From positions 1 through 33,828 of the forward strand of contig CATISV010000019.1 in assembly GCA_949541125.1 (NCBI GenBank): a stretch of 33,828 nt of DNA, read 5' to 3'. The position numbers and the translations under genes were made by a program. The stretch is from Flavobacterium sp. SCGC AAA160-P02 (GTDB lineage: Bacteria > Bacteroidota > Bacteroidia > Flavobacteriales > Flavobacteriaceae). Below the pieces are notes generated by a model. That model saw only the letters and a program-made list of their open reading frames with translations, was not told the DNA's origin and did no database searches. Positions 24,319-32,689 of the stretch are shown one piece after another. Positions within the stretch are counted from its first letter, which is position 1; the number at the start of each line of letters is the position of its first letter.

Positions 24319-26460
24319 CTAGTGATTTGGTAACTTATCAAAACCCATATTATATAGTGTGAAACCAAAAATATCAGCGTACTGTTCAATAGTTTTTGAA
24401 ACAGGTGTTCCACTACCATGGCCAGCATTTGTCTCAATTCTAATCAGTATAGGCTTATCTCCTAGTTGTTTATCTTGTAATTCTGCAGCAAACTTAAAAC
24501 TATGAGCTGGGACCACACGATCATCATGATCTCCTGTGGTAATCAATGTCGCTGGATAAGACACTCCTTCAGTTACATTATGAACAGGAGAATACCCCTT
24601 TAAATATTCAAACATTTCCTTGCTTTGTTCTGATGTACCGTAATCATAAGCCCATCCAGCACCTGCAGTAAATGTATGGTAACGTAACATGTCTAAAACC
24701 CCAACCGCAGGTAATGCTACTTGCATTAAGTCAGGTCTTTGTGTCATCGTCGCTCCAACAAGTAAACCACCATTAGAACCACCTCTAATTGCTAGATATT
24801 CTGAAGAAGTATAGTTGTTTAGGATTAAATATTCTGCAGCCGCAACAAAATCATCAAAAACATTTTGCTTTTGTAATTGAGTTCCTGCCCTATGCCATTC
24901 TTTACCATATTCTCCCCCTCCACGAAGGTTAGGAACAGCATAAACACCCCCTAGTTCCATCCATACAGCATTAGCAATACTGAAGCCAGGATTTAAGCTA
25001 ATATTAAACCCTCCATATCCGTACAAAAGAGTTGGGTTTTTTCCATTTAATTTTACCCCTCTTTTATGGGTTATAATCATAGGTACTTTGGTTCCGTCTT
25101 TTGAGGTGTAGAAAATTTGAGTACTTATATAATCTTCTGGATTAAAATCAATTGCTGGACTCCAATATAATTCTGATTTTCCGGTTTCAAGATTAAACGT
25201 ATATATACTTGAAGGAGTGTTGTAGTTTGTAAAGGAATAATAATCCGTTGTCATATTTTTCTTTCCACCAAAACCACCAACATTACCAACACCGGGCAAG
25301 GGAATTTCACGGACCAATTTTCCATTAAAATCGTATTGTAAGACCCTAGAAACAGCATCAACTGTGTATTTTGTATAAAAATAACCCCCTCCAGAAGAAG
25401 CGCTTAACACATGGTCTGTCTCAGGGATAAAATCTTTCCAATTTTCAGAACTAGGGTTTTTTGCGTCCACTATTACAATTTTTTGATTTGGAGCGTTTAG
25501 GTTCGTTACTAAATAGAGAGTACTGCCCTTGTTATCTAAAAGATAAGTATCGCTATCAAAGTTGTCTATAACAGGAATTAAGGGACTGTCTTTCTTTGTT
25601 AAATCTTGAATAAAAAGTTTGTTTCCAGAAGTAGATGTTGACGCGGAAATTACTAAATATCGATCATCTTCGGTAACAGAGCCACCAACATATCGATGCT
25701 TTTGGTTAGCGATATCTCCAAAAATAATTTTATCTTCTTTTTGAGTTGTTCCTAATTTATGGTAGTATAATTTGTGTTGATCTGTTTTTGCAGACAATTC
25801 ACTTCCTGTGGGCTTATCGTAACTCGAGTAAAAAAAGCCATCATTTCCCTTCCACGAAACCCCTGAGAACTTAACATCAACAAGAGTATCTTCTTTTGCT
25901 TTTTTAGAACCAACATCAATTACAATGATTTTTCTCCAATCACTTCCTCCTTCAGAAATAGAATAAGCCGCTGTCTTTCCATCCCTTGAAAAAGATAATC
26001 CACCTAGAGAAGTAGTAGCATCCTTAGAAAAAGTGTTAGGATCTAAAAAAACCTCCTCACCACCATCCACATTTTTATTTTTTCTGTATACAACATATTG
26101 ATTTTGTAAACCATCATTTTTGTAGTAATAAGTATAGTCTCCTTCAGTAAATGGAGCCGAAATTTTTTCATAATTCCACAATTCAGATAAGCGGTCTTTT
26201 AATTGATTTCTGTATGAAATTTTAGATAAATACTTAAAAGTAAATTTATTTTCTTCGATAACCCATTCACCAGTTTCTTTACTGTTATCATCTTCTAACC
26301 AGCGATAATTGTCAATTATTTCTGTATTAAAATATGTGTCAATTACGGGGATTTTAGCAGTTTTAGGATAATTTACCACAGGCTCTCTTTTGTTTAATTT
26401 CTCTTTGCAAGCACTTATTATTAAAGGAATACAAAAAAGGAGAATAATTCTTTTTTTCAT
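24319..26460 (-). CDS. Prolyl oligopeptidase (S9A) lipoprotein
   Basis: This 713-residue serine peptidase cleaves after proline in short peptides. The N terminus is a lipoprotein signal ([18 protein letters not shown], lipobox ISAC), so the enzyme should be anchored in the envelope. The N-terminal propeller (about 70-430) follows [20 protein letters not shown] and [11 protein letters not shown], both typical of the family. The catalytic domain has [22 protein letters not shown], the nucleophile Ser in [12 protein letters not shown], the Asp in [11 protein letters not shown], and the His in NAGHGSG. The full length and an intact triad argue for an active enzyme. It is monocistronic as far as can be seen. 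Confidence 0.96.
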   Translation of the reverse strand: MKKRIILLFCIPLIISACKEKLNKREPVVNYPKTAKIPVIDTYFNTEIIDNYRWLEDDNSKETGEWVIEENKFTFKYLSKISYRNQLKDRLSELWNYEKISAPFTEGDYTYYYKNDGLQNQYVVYRKNKNVDGGEEVFLDPNTFSKDATTSLGGLSFSRDGKTAAYSISEGGSDWRKIIVIDVGSKKAKEDTLVDVKFSGVSWKGNDGFFYSSYDKPTGSELSAKTDQHKLYYHKLGTTQKEDKIIFGDIANQKHRYVGGSVTEDDRYLVISASTSTSGNKLFIQDLTKKDSPLIPVIDNFDSDTYLLDNKGSTLYLVTNLNAPNQKIVIVDAKNPSSENWKDFIPETDHVLSASSGGGYFYTKYTVDAVSRVLQYDFNGKLVREIPLPGVGNVGGFGGKKNMTTDYYSFTNYNTPSSIYTFNLETGKSELYWSPAIDFNPEDYISTQIFYTSKDGTKVPMIITHKRGVKLNGKNPTLLYGYGGFNISLNPGFSIANAVWMELGGVYAVPNLRGGGEYGKEWHRAGTQLQKQNVFDDFVAAAEYLILNNYTSSEYLAIRGGSNGGLLVGATMTQRPDLMQVALPAVGVLDMLRYHTFTAGAGWAYDYGTSEQSKEMFEYLKGYSPVHNVTEGVSYPATLITTGDHDDRVVPAHSFKFAAELQDKQLGDKPILIRIETNAGHGSGTPVSKTIEQYADIFGFTLYNMGFDKLPNH

Positions 26461-26576
26461 TGAGATTAAATATTATGAGTAAAAACTCTGTTAATTTAAG
26501 TTTTATAGAAATTCAAGAACTCTTGGAAAAGGGTTTTTTACTTTTCGTTACACAACGATTTTCCTGTTCTAAATTT

Positions 26577-26984
26577 TCAGCTGTTTTTATGCACGCAACA
26601 ATCCTCTTCTTCACAAGTACAATATTTTAGGTTATATATATGTAAAAGAGAAAGTAAAATTGCCGCCGAAAATGTAAAAAATTCTGGAATATGATACACT
26701 TCAAGTCCTTCGTTTAAAATAAAGAGACATAAAAACAACCAAGAAATAAATAGCGAAACCCTAACATAAAAATTGGAAGAGTTTCGTATTGATTGATACA
26801 CAGCAATTAAGGAAATAAATAAGAATACATAATTTATCGATTGCCATAAAAAAGGAATTTCAGAACTGAGCGTTGATGCTTGAGCTTGAGAAATAAAAAT
26901 AAAGGGTGTTGTTAAACAATGAAGCATACAGAGGGCGTTTGCTATTACCCCCAAATAATCTGAATTCTTAATTGCAATTTTCAT
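26577..26984 (-). CDS. MerC-domain small membrane protein
   Basis: This 135-residue protein has four predicted membrane helices (about residues 12-32, 47-63, 73-93 and 98-115). The MerC metal-site pattern is in helix 1, NALCMLHC, with two Cys and a His. A Cys-rich tail follows the last helix: YCTC, then EDCC. MerC proteins import mercuric ions in mer operons, but chromosomal Flavobacteria copies have no mer neighbours and may move another soft metal. It is divergent from an ABC exporter gene across 151 bases that contain an inverted repeat. Confidence 0.85.
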   Translation of the reverse strand: MKIAIKNSDYLGVIANALCMLHCLTTPFIFISQAQASTLSSEIPFLWQSINYVFLFISLIAVYQSIRNSSNFYVRVSLFISWLFLCLFILNEGLEVYHIPEFFTFSAAILLSLLHIYNLKYCTCEEEDCCVHKNS

Positions 26985-27030
26985 AATTTATTCCGCGAAA
27001 ATATAAATTTATTTTAAAACAGAAAATATT

Positions 27031-27049
27031 TTTACATTTGACCTGTAAA
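27031..27049 (+). promoter_or_regulatory. Exporter promoter element overlapped by an inverted repeat
   Basis: TACATTTG at 27033-27040 is a perfect TAnnTTTG about 95 bases before the exporter permease gene. It is embedded in the inverted repeat TTTACA (27031-27036), seven bases, TGTAAA (27044-27049). An operator over a core promoter is a common layout for repression. No clear TTTG lies at the right distance upstream, and the leader would be long, so this is tentative. Confidence 0.3.
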
Positions 27050-27135
27050 TTTTTGTAAAATAGACTGTTTTTTGTAACAAAACAAAGATAATGATTACTC
27101 ATTAAACAACAACCAAGAAATTAAACCAGAAACAT

Positions 27136-28602
27136 ATGATGTCATTTTTTCTATCAATAGAATGGAAACAGTTTGTTCGCTCTGCCTCGTTTGGGAAAAG
27201 CATTGTCTTAAAAATATTAACAGGTTTTTTAGCACTATATTTTATTGCATCTTTTCTATTTATTGGTGTTGGCGCATATTTTATACTAAAAAAAATCTTT
27301 CCTGAACAAGATCCGTTACAGGTTGTAAATTCATTTTTATTGTATGCAATAATCGGCGATTTAATTTTTAGGTATACTATGCAGAAACTACCTGTAATGA
27401 ATATAAAACCATTACTTATTTTACCGATTCAAAAAAGCAAGATTGTCCATTTTATTTTAATGAAATCATCATTCTCTTTTTTTAATATTATGGGATTGTT
27501 TTTTTACATTCCTTTTTCCATTGTTTTAATAAATCAAGGATATGATGTGGCAGGAGTTATGGGCTGGTTAGCTACAATGATTTTATTAATACAATCTGCT
27601 AATTTTTTCAATTTTTTAGTTAACAAAAATAATGCTGTTTTTGGGGGTTTAATAGCGCTGTTAATCGTAGGTTACTTAGTTCAACATTTTAACTTTTTCG
27701 ATTTACCAGGCTTTATAGGGCAGGGTTTTGATGGTGTTTATCAATCACCAATTCTAACGATTGCATTTTTAGCTTTATTACTAGGGCTGTATGTAATAAA
27801 CTATAAACAATTAAGAAATGAAGTTTATTTAGATGCAATAATATCAGAAAGAACCAAAGAAGTAAGCTCTGCAGACTTATCATTTACCGAAAGGTTAGGA
27901 GATTTAGCACCATTTATTAAAAATGATTTACGTTTAATATGGAGAAACAAGCGAACAAAATCATCAGTTTGGATGGTTGCTATCGGTCTTTTATATGGTC
28001 TTTTTTTCTATCCAAACCCAGTTTATGCAGGCAAGGATTTTATGTATGTTTTTGTTGGTGTTTTTTCTACAGGAATATTCTTAATTAACTTTGGTCAGTT
28101 CATTCCTGCTTGGGATAGTGGTTATTACAACATGTTAATGAGTCAGAATTTTAAGTACGAACGTTATTTAAAATCGAAATTTACAATCATGACAATTAGT
28201 GTTGTTGCACTTTTTGTGTTCGGAATTCCGTATGTTTATTTTGGGTGGAAAGTATTGTTAGTTCATTTTGCAGCAATGATTTACAATGTGGGCGTAAATA
28301 CACATGTAATTTTATACGGAGGAACTTTTAACAGAAAAAAAATAAACCTAGAGGAAAAAGCAGCCTTCAATTTTCAAGGCACAGGAGCTGTTCAATGGAT
28401 TATTGGTTTCCCGTTAATGTTATTACCAATGGGAATTTTCGGACTAATTAACTGGTTAATTGGTTTTGAAATTGCAACTGCAACTATTGTGGTTATGGGC
28501 TTTATAGGGATTATGCTACACAAAAATTTAATGACGGCTATCACAAAAAGATATATTGCAAAAAAATATGTTATGATTCACGCATTTAATCAAGAAAATT
28601 AA
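27136..28602 (+). CDS. DUF5687-type ABC exporter membrane protein
   Basis: This 488-residue integral membrane protein has about ten to twelve hydrophobic helices. A first pair lies at about residues 25-52, a central polar loop at about 235-275 (ISERTKEVSSADLSFTERLG, then FIKNDLRLIWRNKRTKSS), and helices continue to about 470. The FIKNDLRLIWRNKR element just before a helix is typical of ABC-2-like permeases that sit on their ATPase. It matches the Bacteroidota DUF5687 family as I know it. The ABC ATPase gene begins 5 bases downstream, so they form one exporter. The cargo is unknown. ATG 27136 or the adjacent ATG 27139 can be the start. Confidence 0.85.
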   Translation: MMSFFLSIEWKQFVRSASFGKSIVLKILTGFLALYFIASFLFIGVGAYFILKKIFPEQDPLQVVNSFLLYAIIGDLIFRYTMQKLPVMNIKPLLILPIQKSKIVHFILMKSSFSFFNIMGLFFYIPFSIVLINQGYDVAGVMGWLATMILLIQSANFFNFLVNKNNAVFGGLIALLIVGYLVQHFNFFDLPGFIGQGFDGVYQSPILTIAFLALLLGLYVINYKQLRNEVYLDAIISERTKEVSSADLSFTERLGDLAPFIKNDLRLIWRNKRTKSSVWMVAIGLLYGLFFYPNPVYAGKDFMYVFVGVFSTGIFLINFGQFIPAWDSGYYNMLMSQNFKYERYLKSKFTIMTISVVALFVFGIPYVYFGWKVLLVHFAAMIYNVGVNTHVILYGGTFNRKKINLEEKAAFNFQGTGAVQWIIGFPLMLLPMGIFGLINWLIGFEIATATIVVMGFIGIMLHKNLMTAITKRYIAKKYVMIHAFNQEN

Positions 28603-28607
28603 AAACA

Positions 28608-29303
28608 ATGATACAGACGATGCAACTTTCAAAAAAATACGGAAAAGCAGAGGTGCTAAACATAGACTCTCTTGAAATTCCTACGGGGCAAAGTTTTGGT
28701 TTGGTAGGCAATAATGGAGCAGGGAAAACAACATATTTTAATATTCTGTTAGACCTGATTAGACCAACAACAGGTGCCATCACAAATAATGAAATTCAAG
28801 TACATAAGAGTGAGGCCTGGAAAACATTTACAGGATCATTTATAGACGAAAGTTTTTTAATTGGCTATTTAACACCCGAAGAATATTTTGACTTTATTGG
28901 AGATTTACGAGGGATGAATAAAGCAGATGTTGCTACTTTTTTAGATCAGTTTGACGAGTTTTTTAATGGAGAGGTTTTAGGAAAGAAAAAATACCTAAGA
29001 GACTTAAGTAAGGGAAATCAAAAAAAAGCAGGAATTGTTGCGGCTATGATGGGAAAACCACAAGTAATCGTTCTAGATGAGCCTTTCGCAAACTTAGACC
29101 CAACAACACAAATTCGCCTTAAAAAAATATTAAAAACGATTACTGAAGATAGAAACATTACTGTTCTAGTGTCAAGTCATGACTTAAGCCATGTTACTGA
29201 GGTGTGCGAACGCATTGTTGTTTTAGATAAAGGGATTGTTGTAAAAGATATTGAAACTTCAAAAGAGACCTTACAAGAGTTAGAGGCTTATTTTTCGGTA
29301 TAA
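28608..29303 (+). CDS. ABC transporter ATP-binding protein
   Basis: This 231-residue nucleotide-binding domain has the Walker A motif GNNGAGKTT (about residues 36-44), the signature LSKGNQKKAGI in place of LSGGQ (about 130-140), Walker B VIVLDEPFANLDP (about 152-164) and the switch His in SSHDLSHV. It is the ATPase partner of the DUF5687 membrane protein 5 bases upstream. The signature motif LSKGN is a common variant in ABC-2-like exporters. The operon appears to end here; a hairpin lies just downstream. Confidence 0.95.
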   Translation: MIQTMQLSKKYGKAEVLNIDSLEIPTGQSFGLVGNNGAGKTTYFNILLDLIRPTTGAITNNEIQVHKSEAWKTFTGSFIDESFLIGYLTPEEYFDFIGDLRGMNKADVATFLDQFDEFFNGEVLGKKKYLRDLSKGNQKKAGIVAAMMGKPQVIVLDEPFANLDPTTQIRLKKILKTITEDRNITVLVSSHDLSHVTEVCERIVVLDKGIVVKDIETSKETLQELEAYFSV

Positions 29304-29337
29304 AAAAGAAAATCGCAGTTTTATTTCTATTTTTACA

Positions 29338-29378
29338 AGCCCTACGGCAATATATTTAAAGAAAATATGTTGTAGGCT
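29338..29378 (+). other. Long hairpin between the exporter operon and the PorW/SprE-like gene
   Basis: CCTACGGCA (29341-29349) pairs with TGTTGTAGG (29368-29376) using two G-U pairs. The stem continues inward as A+T pairs with two bulges, and outward as AG/CT across one bulged C. It ends 14 bases before the next start codon. With no T run directly after it, it is either a poor terminator or a structured 5' leader of the downstream gene. Confidence 0.5.
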
Positions 29379-29392
29379 ATAGTTAAATTTTT

Positions 29393-31606
29393 ATGCGAAA
29401 CCTTCATAAAATAGGAATTCTTGGTTTTTTATTTATCATTGTTTCTTGCAGCACAAAGAAAGATGCGTTTTTAAATAGAAAATACAATGCGCTTTCCACT
29501 CAATACAATATTTTGTATAACGGAGAGGTGGCTTTTCAGCAAGGAATTCAAAACATCAATTCAAGATATGAAGATGATTTTTTTGAACTACTTCCCATAG
29601 AGCCACTGAAGTTTGAAAGGAGCCGGGTGAAAACAACTGATTTTATCTCCAAAATGAAAGGCCCCGGCGCAGGATTTAGCTCGAACAACAATACCACACA
29701 GGAAACACAATCTCCTTTTGACATAGCAGAACAAAAAGCGGTAAAAGCGATTCAAAAGCATTCCATGAATATCAATGGAAAAGAGAAGAACAAAAAGATA
29801 GATGATGCCTATTTGCTTTTAGGAAAATCAAGATACTATACAGAACGTTTTATTCCAGCAATTGATGCCTATAATTATATCATTTCCAATTACCCAAACG
29901 CAAGCCTAATTAATGAAACAAAAATTTGGAGAGCAAAAGCACATATTAGAATAGATAACGAAGAACTAGCCATAGAAACATTAGAATTATTACTCAAACA
30001 GTCAGAATTACCAGATCAAATAAGAGAGCAAGCAAATACTGCACTGGCCATGGCCTATATCAAAATAGACAGTATTCAAGAAGCAAAAAAATATTTATGG
30101 CGTGCAACAAAAACATCAGAAAATAAAGATCAAAAAGCAAGAAACCTATTTATTTTAGGACAATTGTATGGAAAAGAAAAAATTAAGGACTCAGCCTCTC
30201 TCGTTTTGGATAAATTGATTAACTTTAAAAGAGGCCCCTATAAATACAAAGTTTATGCAGCTATTGAACTGGCAAAAAATACTATTTCCGATTCTTCAAC
30301 AATAGCGTTGTTGGACAGATATAGAAAAATGATAAGAAACAGAGACAATAGACCTTATTTAGATGGATTGTTTTATCAAGTTGCTGTTTTGGAAGAATCA
30401 AGAGATAGTATAGATTTAGCAATTTTAAATTATAATGAGTCATTACGAAAAAAAGGCGCTGTTAAACAAAAGACATATAGTTATGAAAACTTAGCAAAAA
30501 TTTACTTTAAACAGCTTGATTATGTGACCGCTGGATTTTATTACGACAGTGTTTTACAGATTTCCCCAAACAAACAAACAGCAAGAATAAAAAGAATTGA
30601 AAGAAAGGCTAAAAACCTAGCAACACTTATAAAATACGAGAAAATACTTAAAAACAATGACAGCATCCTTTCTCTTGCCTTAATGTCTAAAGAAGAGTTA
30701 CAAACCTATTTTCAAGATTATATCGATAAAATTAAAAAGAAAGATGAAGAGTTGGCTCAAAGAAAATTAAATGCAATTTCTTTTGGCAGTTCTTTTGGGG
30801 GCCAAATAAAATCCTCAAAAACGAATGGAAAATGGTATTTCTATAACGTCCAATCTCTTGGATATGGAAAAGCAGAATTTGAGCGTGTTTGGGGCAACAG
30901 ATCATTAGAAGACAACTGGAGGTGGTCAGATAAAACAATCATTAGTAAAGAGGAAAAACAAATAGAAGTTGTTGATAATCAAAAAATAATGCGTTACGAA
31001 TTGTCTACATATTTAGAAAGCGTTCCGCAAACGTTAAAAGAAATTGATTCTTTGACTTTTGAAAGAAATAAAGCATTATTTGAATTAGGATTAATATACA
31101 AAGAGCGATTTAAAAACAGGCCGAAATCAATTAAAAACCTAGAAAGATTATTGGCCTCTAAACCACGCGAAGAATTAATCTTACCGGCCAACTATCATTT
31201 ATACGAGCTATATTCTGAAGAAGAAGAAGTAAAATCAAATGAATATAAAAATGTTGTTTTAAAAAACTACCCTGAATCACCTTTCGCAAAAATTATTCTA
31301 AACCCAAAAGCAACACTTTCAAAAGAGAAAAAAATAAATGAAGATTCGGAGGTTTATAAAATAGCATATCGTTTGTATAAAGACGATTTTTTTGAAGAGG
31401 CGATTTGTTTTATTGATATGACGATTCCAACGCTTGTTGAAAATAACAGGTTAATTTCTAAGTTTGAACTATTAAAAGCCTATGCAATTGGTAAATATCA
31501 GAAGAAAGAATCGTATATTGCTGCTCTAGAAAAAGTTGCGGTTGATTACCCACAAACAGAACAAGGGAAAAAAGCGCTAGAAATTATGAAAAGGCTAAAA
31601 AAATAA
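29393..31606 (+). CDS. PorW/SprE-like TPR lipoprotein of the type IX secretion and gliding machinery
   Basis: This 737-residue protein starts with a lipoprotein signal peptide ending in IVSCSTKKD. The next segment (RKYNALSTQYNILYNGEVAFQQG, here split as RKYNALSTQYN and ILYNGEVAFQQG) matches the conserved start of PorW/SprE as I recall it. Several TPR-like helical repeats follow (about residues 120-410, for example DDAYLLLGKSRYYTERFIPA and AKIYFKQLDYVTAGFYYDSV), with more at the C terminus (about 580-735). In Flavobacterium and Porphyromonas, SprE/PorW is needed for type IX secretion and, where present, gliding. The assignment rests on pattern and phylum; the length is somewhat shorter than the examples I remember. 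Bactofilin starts 5 bases after its stop. Confidence 0.72.
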   Translation: MRNLHKIGILGFLFIIVSCSTKKDAFLNRKYNALSTQYNILYNGEVAFQQGIQNINSRYEDDFFELLPIEPLKFERSRVKTTDFISKMKGPGAGFSSNNNTTQETQSPFDIAEQKAVKAIQKHSMNINGKEKNKKIDDAYLLLGKSRYYTERFIPAIDAYNYIISNYPNASLINETKIWRAKAHIRIDNEELAIETLELLLKQSELPDQIREQANTALAMAYIKIDSIQEAKKYLWRATKTSENKDQKARNLFILGQLYGKEKIKDSASLVLDKLINFKRGPYKYKVYAAIELAKNTISDSSTIALLDRYRKMIRNRDNRPYLDGLFYQVAVLEESRDSIDLAILNYNESLRKKGAVKQKTYSYENLAKIYFKQLDYVTAGFYYDSVLQISPNKQTARIKRIERKAKNLATLIKYEKILKNNDSILSLALMSKEELQTYFQDYIDKIKKKDEELAQRKLNAISFGSSFGGQIKSSKTNGKWYFYNVQSLGYGKAEFERVWGNRSLEDNWRWSDKTIISKEEKQIEVVDNQKIMRYELSTYLESVPQTLKEIDSLTFERNKALFELGLIYKERFKNRPKSIKNLERLLASKPREELILPANYHLYELYSEEEEVKSNEYKNVVLKNYPESPFAKIILNPKATLSKEKKINEDSEVYKIAYRLYKDDFFEEAICFIDMTIPTLVENNRLISKFELLKAYAIGKYQKKESYIAALEKVAVDYPQTEQGKKALEIMKRLKK

Positions 31607-31611
31607 ATGGA

Positions 31612-32025
31612 ATGTTTAGTAACAAAGAAAAAACACAAATACACAAAAAAATGGAAATTAATGTTATCGCAAAAAACACATCAATCGTTGGAGATATTAT
31701 TTCCGAAGGAGATTTTAGAATAGACGGAGCTTTGGAAGGAAATATCAAAACGAAAGGACGTGTTATTATTGGCACAGATGGTTCTGTTAAAGGTAAAATA
31801 GAATCAATAAATTCCGATATCGAAGGAAGATTTACAGGAGAATTAATTGTTCAGGAAACCTTAACAATAAAAGCAACCGCTAACATTTCAGGAGATGTTA
31901 TGATTGGAAAACTATCTGTAGAGCCTGGCGCAACATTCAACGCGAATTGCACTATGAAAGGGGCCATCAAAGAACTGAATCAAAATGAGGAATCCAAAAC
32001 CCTCGAAGAAAAAACAGCTTCATAA
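31612..32025 (+). CDS. Bactofilin (polymer-forming cytoskeletal protein)
   Basis: This 137-residue protein consists mainly of the bactofilin right-handed beta-helix (about residues 15-120). The repeats are recognisable: NTSIVGDIISEGDFRIDG, ALEGNIKTKGRVIIGTDG, SVKGKIESINSDIEG, LTIKATANISGDVMIG and KLSVEPGATFNANC. Bactofilins polymerise without nucleotides and organise local cell-envelope synthesis. A short basic N terminus and an acidic C-terminal tail flank the domain. The gene overlaps atpZ by 41 bases in another frame and lies 5 bases after the PorW/SprE-like gene, so all three are on one transcript. Confidence 0.93.
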   Translation: MFSNKEKTQIHKKMEINVIAKNTSIVGDIISEGDFRIDGALEGNIKTKGRVIIGTDGSVKGKIESINSDIEGRFTGELIVQETLTIKATANISGDVMIGKLSVEPGATFNANCTMKGAIKELNQNEESKTLEEKTAS

Positions 32026-32212
32026 ATACGCACGTTTTTCTGGCATCGCATTTCAAATGATTGTAATCATTGTTTTGGGGGCTTATGCTGGGCAAAGACT
32101 AGACAAAGCGTATCCAAACAAATACCAACTATTTACAATTTCTTTTTCTTTTGTTGCTTTAGGCGTCTCGATGTATTATGTAATTAGCCAAGTAAATAAA
32201 ACACCAAAATAA
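31985..32212 (+). CDS. atpZ: AtpZ/AtpI-family ATP synthase accessory protein
   Basis: This 75-residue protein has two membrane helices (about residues 18-36 and 46-66) joined by AGQRLDKAYPNKY, the hairpin turn of the AtpZ/AtpI superfamily. The basic N terminus and the position upstream of atpB also fit. Family members have been linked to c-ring assembly and to magnesium or calcium supply for the ATP synthase. Its ATG sits inside the last 41 bases of the bactofilin gene. The small membrane protein gene follows after 12 bases. Confidence 0.85.
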   Translation: MRNPKPSKKKQLHKYARFSGIAFQMIVIIVLGAYAGQRLDKAYPNKYQLFTISFSFVALGVSMYYVISQVNKTPK

Positions 32213-32224
32213 TAAATTATAAAA

Positions 32225-32602
32225 ATGAATAATACTAATTTTTATTTTGTAGCACAACTTCTCTTGTTTAGTTTGGCGTTATTTGGGATTCATCATTATA
32301 TTTTAATTCAATTTTTTACAGGAGAACTTGTAATCCCTCTGTGGTTAATTTATGTGTTTAATGCTCTGCTTGTATTAATCGTTTTTACAGCACTAAAAAA
32401 ACGGTCGAAAAACAAAAATATCGTGAATGTTTTTTTAATTCTTACCGCTATTAAGATGGCCTTGGTTGTTGTTCTATTACTTCCGTTATTTCTCAATAAA
32501 TCGGATCATACAAAAGTCGAAGTTTTTAATTTTTTTATTCCTTACTTTGTCTTTTTAGCCTTTGAAATTTTCAGCGTAAATAAATTTTTGCAAAAAGGGT
32601 AA
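32225..32602 (+). CDS. Four-helix membrane protein in the atpI position (DUF6168-like)
   Basis: This 125-residue protein has four predicted helices at about residues 8-28, 36-56, 65-86 and 100-120, with a basic loop (LKKRSKNKN) after helix 2. It sits between atpZ and atpB, the place occupied by atpI in many atp operons. It does not clearly resemble AtpI in sequence; I recall Flavobacteria proteins in this position labelled DUF6168. A role in ATP synthase assembly is inferred only from position. Confidence 0.75.
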   Translation: MNNTNFYFVAQLLLFSLALFGIHHYILIQFFTGELVIPLWLIYVFNALLVLIVFTALKKRSKNKNIVNVFLILTAIKMALVVVLLLPLFLNKSDHTKVEVFNFFIPYFVFLAFEIFSVNKFLQKG

Positions 32603-32618
32603 ACATTCTCGTTTTTTG

Positions 32619-32649
32619 TTTGTCAATTCATATAATGTATATACCTTTG
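32619..32649 (+). promoter_or_regulatory. Strong promoter of the atpB operon
   Basis: TTTG at 32619-32622 and TACCTTTG at 32642-32649 are exactly 19 bases apart, a complete match to the Bacteroidota primary promoter. It lies 40 bases before the atpB ATG and gives the structural atp genes a start of their own, separate from the upstream PorW-bactofilin-atpZ transcript. Confidence 0.78.
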
Positions 32650-32689
32650 CACAGAATTTTAGAAAAGCGATTTTAATAAAATACACTTG

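Noticed and set aside
26475-26640. Small plus-strand frame in the gap between the prolyl oligopeptidase and MerC genes
   Set aside because: It runs into the MerC gene in antisense, has no leader signal, and looks random.
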